Assembly: GCA_007449985.2 (NCBI GenBank)
Contig: VIIQ02000313.1
Location: forward strand, 15,001-79,000
Length of the DNA stretch: 64,000 bases
Source of the DNA: Desmodesmus armatus
Lineage: Eukaryota; Chlorophyta; Chlorophyceae; Sphaeropleales; Scenedesmaceae
Reading direction: 5' to 3'
Shown: positions 60,311-64,000 of the stretch, one piece after another
How the letters are laid out: every line of letters begins with the position of its first letter
How positions within the stretch are numbered: position 1 is the first letter of the stretch
Translations under genes and position numbers: made by a program
Notes under the pieces: model-generated
Told to the model about the DNA's origin: nothing
The model's input: only the letters and a program-made list of their open reading frames with translations
Databases searched by the model: none

Positions 60311-63300
60311 ATGCAGCAGGCAGCCATTGCAGAGCCGCAAGGCAGCGCCATTGACCCAGACACAGTATGCATCAGCTGTGGTCAGGACAGCAACCCAGAG
60401 ACCATGGTCATCTGCGACAGCTGCGAGCAAGGGTTCCACACAACTTGCTTTGGCCCAAAGGGATGCCAGCTGTGCCAGACGCAGATCCCTGGCACTGCCT
60501 CTGCTGCAGCAGCTCGCAGCAGGCCACCAGATAGTCACAGAATCACCACAGGACCTGTATCCGGAAGGTGCAGCGGTGCAGCCACACCACACACAAGGGC
60601 TGTATCAGGCTACCATCATCGGCCTGGGACCAATGCAGCAGGACGCCACAGGTCGCATCAGGCAGGCACGTGTGCTATCCAGTCGCACACCACTGCCGGG
60701 GTCTGTTCGCTTCTACAGCAAGCTGGCCCCACACAAGCCCCTGCCATTACACTTGGAGTGAACCTTGTCATGCTGTGCTGTGCTGTGCCTCTACAGGCCG
60801 TTCAGCGCACACCAAAGCAGAGCCAGCGGCTCTCTGAGCAGCTCCTGCAGCATTCTGGCGTCTCAAAGATGAGCATCACCCTCGCCAGCTCCCGCTTTGG
60901 CATGTTCGGTTCAGCTGCTGCTGCTGCTGGACTTGCAAGTGAGGCATGGCTGGCTGGCACCAACTGTTGTGCTGCAGCAATGGGCGTTCTGGCCGGCCCT
61001 CCCAAGCAAGCCTTCATCTGCAGCAGCAGCGGCAGCGGCAGCAACAGGGCAGCAGCAAGGTCAGCAGTGAGTCAGCCTGCGGCAGTGGCTGCATCACGGG
61101 CCAGCGCAGCTGTGGCGGCCGGCCATGTCTGCATCAGGTGCAATTCACAGGCCGCCGGCCGCCCCATGGAGCGGTGCCACAAGTGCAGCCTCTGGTCCTG
61201 CTGCACCCAATGCAGGACCGTTGCCAGCCCAGCGGAAGACGGCAGGGCCAAGCGCAAGGGTGCCAGCCTCAGGTGGGCCTGCCCCAATCCACAGTGTGGG
61301 AAAAAGGATCCACACCTGGGGCTGCAGCAGGCGCCTGCCACTGCAGCATCTGGCCCAAGCAGCAACCACACCACACCCCAGCAGCAGCCAGACATTGCAG
61401 CACCTACACCTACCGGCCCCACAGCAGCACAGCCACCCCAGCGCCTTGGCCCTGACCCAGCAGGGTCCAGCGCCACTCCAGCACCAGGCCCCATGTTCCA
61501 CCCTGGCCCGGGTGTCATCCCTCAGAACACCCCGGTGTACGCAGCAGGACAGCCCACAGATCCTGCTCAGCTGCAGGGCATGGCCATGCAAACAGCAGGA
61601 GCACCTGCGTACCCGTTCCCCATGCAGAGCGGGATGCTGCCTGGGCCCTTCTCATACCAGCTGCCACAGCCAGCCTCTGCACTTGCTGCTGCTAAGCCTT
61701 GGGGGCAGCCCTACCCTCACCCAATGGCCCCAGCACCCTGAACAGCAAAGAGTTTAGGGTTAGGGTTGAGGGTTTAGGCAAGGCCTGCATACCCACAGGC
61801 TGTGTGGCCTCCAGGCATAATGCGGCCAGCTCCCTTCATAGGGCACTGGGGTTGGGCCGGGTATGGACCAATGCCCTGGCATGGTATGGCAGGGTATCCC
61901 AGCGGCATGCCTGAGCCGCCTGCAGCGGCAGCAGCAACAGCAGGGCGGGGAGGTCAGCGCAACACCAGCAGGCCCAGGCAGCAGAGCAGCATGAAGCAGC
62001 GGCAGACAGTCGTGCAGGAAGATGCCAGCCTGTCTGATGAGGACGAGGCAGCAGCAGACATCAGTGATGACGACTGGCTCACAGAGCAACACCAGCTGGC
62101 TACTCAAGGGCAGGCAACGCAAGTGGCAAAGATTGTGTACAAGGTGACGACGTCCCACACTGCCGACCGGCGGCAGCAACTGTGCATCAGAGATACACTG
62201 CACTCAAAAGCTGCCAGCAGCAGGGCATGGCACAGTGAAGGCATGGCAGATGTGTTCAGGATTTTTTGTCTGTGCCGCTCACCTGCAACAGGTGATGCCC
62301 ATGCCCCGCTATCGAGGCAGCCGCATGCGCTTCAACCCCGTCCTGGTTAAGCAGCTTGCCAGGCAGGTCGCTCCACTGGGCATGCTCCTGTGGCGGCAGG
62401 TGTTGGATGCAGGCAGCAGCAGCAGCAGCACAGACGGCCGTCTCAGCCTCACACCAGCACAGATCCGGGAGCAGCTGGCTGTGTTTGTTGCACAGAGCGA
62501 CACCAACAAGGTGTTTGTGGAGCAAGCAGACAACAGGAACCCTGCACAACACCTGCTGGTGCTGACCCAGCTGCTGACCCGCTATGATGACCCCCTCACA
62601 ATCGCTGGCAGTGAAGTCACAGACAGGTGTGTTGCTGCTTGATCCGGTAGCAGACCCAGGTCAGGGCTGCATCACTTTGCACATCTCTCTCTCTTTAGAC
62701 CCCCCCCCCATTATTGGCCAATCTGTTACAGACCGGCTTTGCTTCTAGAAGACCCAGCAGACCCAAGGCCGGGGACCTGTAGCACTTTGCACATCTCTCT
62801 ATAGAGACCCCCCTGATTTCTGGCCAATCTGCTACAGGCCGGCTTTGCTTCTAGAAGACTCGGCAGACCCCAGGCTAGGTTGCCTGCAATGTGTGAGCAT
62901 TTGCTTATGATTCACCAGACCAAAGCATTGATCAAAACATCTGAAACCCCTTCAAAAAACCCAAAACACCTTGAAACCTCTCAAACCCCAAAAACCTTGA
63001 AACCTCTCAAACCCGTCATGAACTCTCAAACCCCCTCAAAACATTTCAAAGCCGGCCAAGCTCAGCCCCTAATGGATGACCACTGACCGACATATATTTG
63101 CCACACACATGTCACTCTGTGATACCTCCCGGCTGTCTGACCCACACACCTTTGCCAAACCTCCTTTGTTTTCTTTCGGTCGTATGACGTCACGGTATGC
63201 CTCTTGCAGGATTGGGCGCTGCTTCCACCTGGCCCAGCAGCAGCAGCGCACAACAACAGTGAACAACTTCTTGTCAGCAGCACGGATTGGCTTCAGGCTG

Positions 63301-64000
63301 CTTTTCGGTCGCTGCCTCACACCCGGTGAGTGTGCTGGAAGGCTGCGGGACAACAGTTGGCGCATGAGGTTTGGGGTATGAGTGCCACATCCTTATGGGA
63401 GTTTGGACACTGCGTAATAAGTGTAGTAAGGTAGCTTAGCTGCTGCCCATGCAAATTCATGCTCCCTCACCCTGCAGGCATCAAGGCAGCAACTGTCACT
63501 GTGCTGGTGTCTGGTGTGAGCCTCCGCTTGGACCTGCACAGTCCGCTACCGGACGGCACCATCACAGACTACAAGACGCCCTCAACACCATTGGTGGTTT
63601 GGCCAGGGAGCCTGCGGGAGTCATCAGGACATGGGAGACGTACCAGCTGCACGTGGCGTACAGCTGGCGCACACTCCTTGCCTCTCTGGCAGACCTGCAA
63701 ACCCGCTGGTGAGCAGTTGGGCTGTCAGGATCGACCCCGGAACCCTTCATGCACTCCCGTTGGCTTTCTGAAGGCTTACCTTGTGTGCAACGCGCCTCTG
63801 CTGTACATGTGCAGGCAGCAGCCGCAGTTCATCCCTGCCAACACGCTGGGCCAGATCCACAGGTGGTGCAGCGTCCTGCTGGCACAGCTGTTCCGGGGCG
63901 CTGTGGACCTCGGCAGACCAGCAGACATCAGCCTGTACCACCTGGGGTGCTTCAAGCCGCTCAGTGTACCTGGCAGCAGGGGTCATTGCCAGCATGCAGC
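60311..64000 (+). CDS. PHD-finger protein, multi-exon, running off the window (unidentified family)
   Basis: ATG at 60311 opens into a PHD finger: DTVCISCGQDSNPETMVICD, SCEQGFHTTCFGPK. The rest of the finger (GMPAVPDADPWHCLCCSSS) lies in another frame, one base missing in the G-run at 60460-60462. After a poorly defined linker, the frame to 61741 carries a second Cys-rich module (CIRCNSQAAGRPMERCHKCS, LWSCCTQC, RWACPNPQCGKKDPH) and a Pro/Gln-rich tail. Later candidate exons: about 61790-62120 (MRPAPFIGHWGWAGYGPMPW, then acidic EDASLSDEDEAAADISDDDW), 62292-62640 (FNPVLVKQLARQVAPLGMLL), 63210-63327 (TTTVNNFLSAARIGFRLLFG), 63560-63710 (NTIGGLAREPAGVIRTWETY) and 63812 onward (NTLGQIHRWCSVLLAQLFRG). 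A chromatin-reader role for the PHD is plausible; the remaining domains are unknown. Exon joins after 61741 are tentative. Confidence 0.5.
61752..61782 (+). repeat. Interstitial telomere-like repeat
   Basis: gtttagggttagggttgagg followed by gtttagg: about four degenerate TTTAGGG units within the PHD gene, between candidate exons. Confidence 0.7.
62650..62875 (+). repeat. About 113-bp tandem duplication in the PHD gene region
   Basis: Two copies sharing actttgcacatctctct, ggccaatctg and ccggctttgcttctagaaga, beginning near 62650 and 62763. A degenerate CAAACCC-type repeat follows at 62930-63050. Confidence 0.85.

Noticed and set aside
61752..61782. Chromosome end
   Set aside because: Only about four degenerate TTTAGGG units, with coding sequence on both sides; interstitial.

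Overview
The window is nuclear DNA from a green alga, most likely a core chlorophyte (Chlorophyceae-like); no species can be named from the sequence alone. The evidence is intron-rich genes with GT-AG introns, plastid proteins (aspartate/prephenate aminotransferase, a PsbP-domain lumen protein, an OEP24-like envelope pore), an interstitial TTTAGGG-type telomere motif, pervasive CAG/CTG and poly(G)/poly(C) tracts, and typical algal families: Pmp-repeat multi-TM proteins, CBM14 chitin-binding proteins and LINEs.

Layout. 1-2372 (-): 5' part of a plastid aminotransferase. 3083-5548 (+): small two-TM protein, possibly HIG1-like. 5549-8500: repeats and no confident gene. 8947-13130 (-): Pmp-repeat/multi-TM pseudogene carrying a SINE and a MITE. 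14074-15625 (+): secreted Cys-rich protein with a 5'-truncated PD-(D/E)XK LINE in its intron. 16758-20681 (-): two tandem BTB-like paralogues. 21068-23712 (+): OEP24-like pore. 25577-30514 (+): PP2C phosphatase. 30515-34690: mostly featureless, with one weak gene candidate. 34704-44143 (+): second Pmp/multi-TM gene, interrupted by a roughly 6 kb APE-type LINE. 46109-49388 (-): alpha/beta hydrolase. 49798-52504 (+): PsbP-domain protein. 54453-54800 (-): small secreted protein. 55960-57240 (-): decayed inverted copy of the PHD gene. 58362-59349 (+): CBM14 protein. 60311 to the window end (+): PHD-finger gene, running off the edge. Several neighbours are divergent pairs with short shared upstream regions: 2372/3083, 20681/21068 and 49388/49798.

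The most unusual signal is a recurrent pattern called here 'exon echoes'. In at least five unrelated genes, pieces of an exon together with its splice site are repeated in tandem in the adjacent intron. The best preserved copies differ from the true exon almost only at synonymous positions. They are either recently translated (alternative exons) or haplotypes concatenated by the assembler; both readings can be tested. A second signal is a set of apparent 1-nt deletions, several at homopolymers, in otherwise intact frames, which bears on assembly quality.

The genes do not form a pathway. They are independent nuclear genes, several with plastid-targeted products, in a region heavily reworked by tandem duplication, inverted duplication and retroelements.
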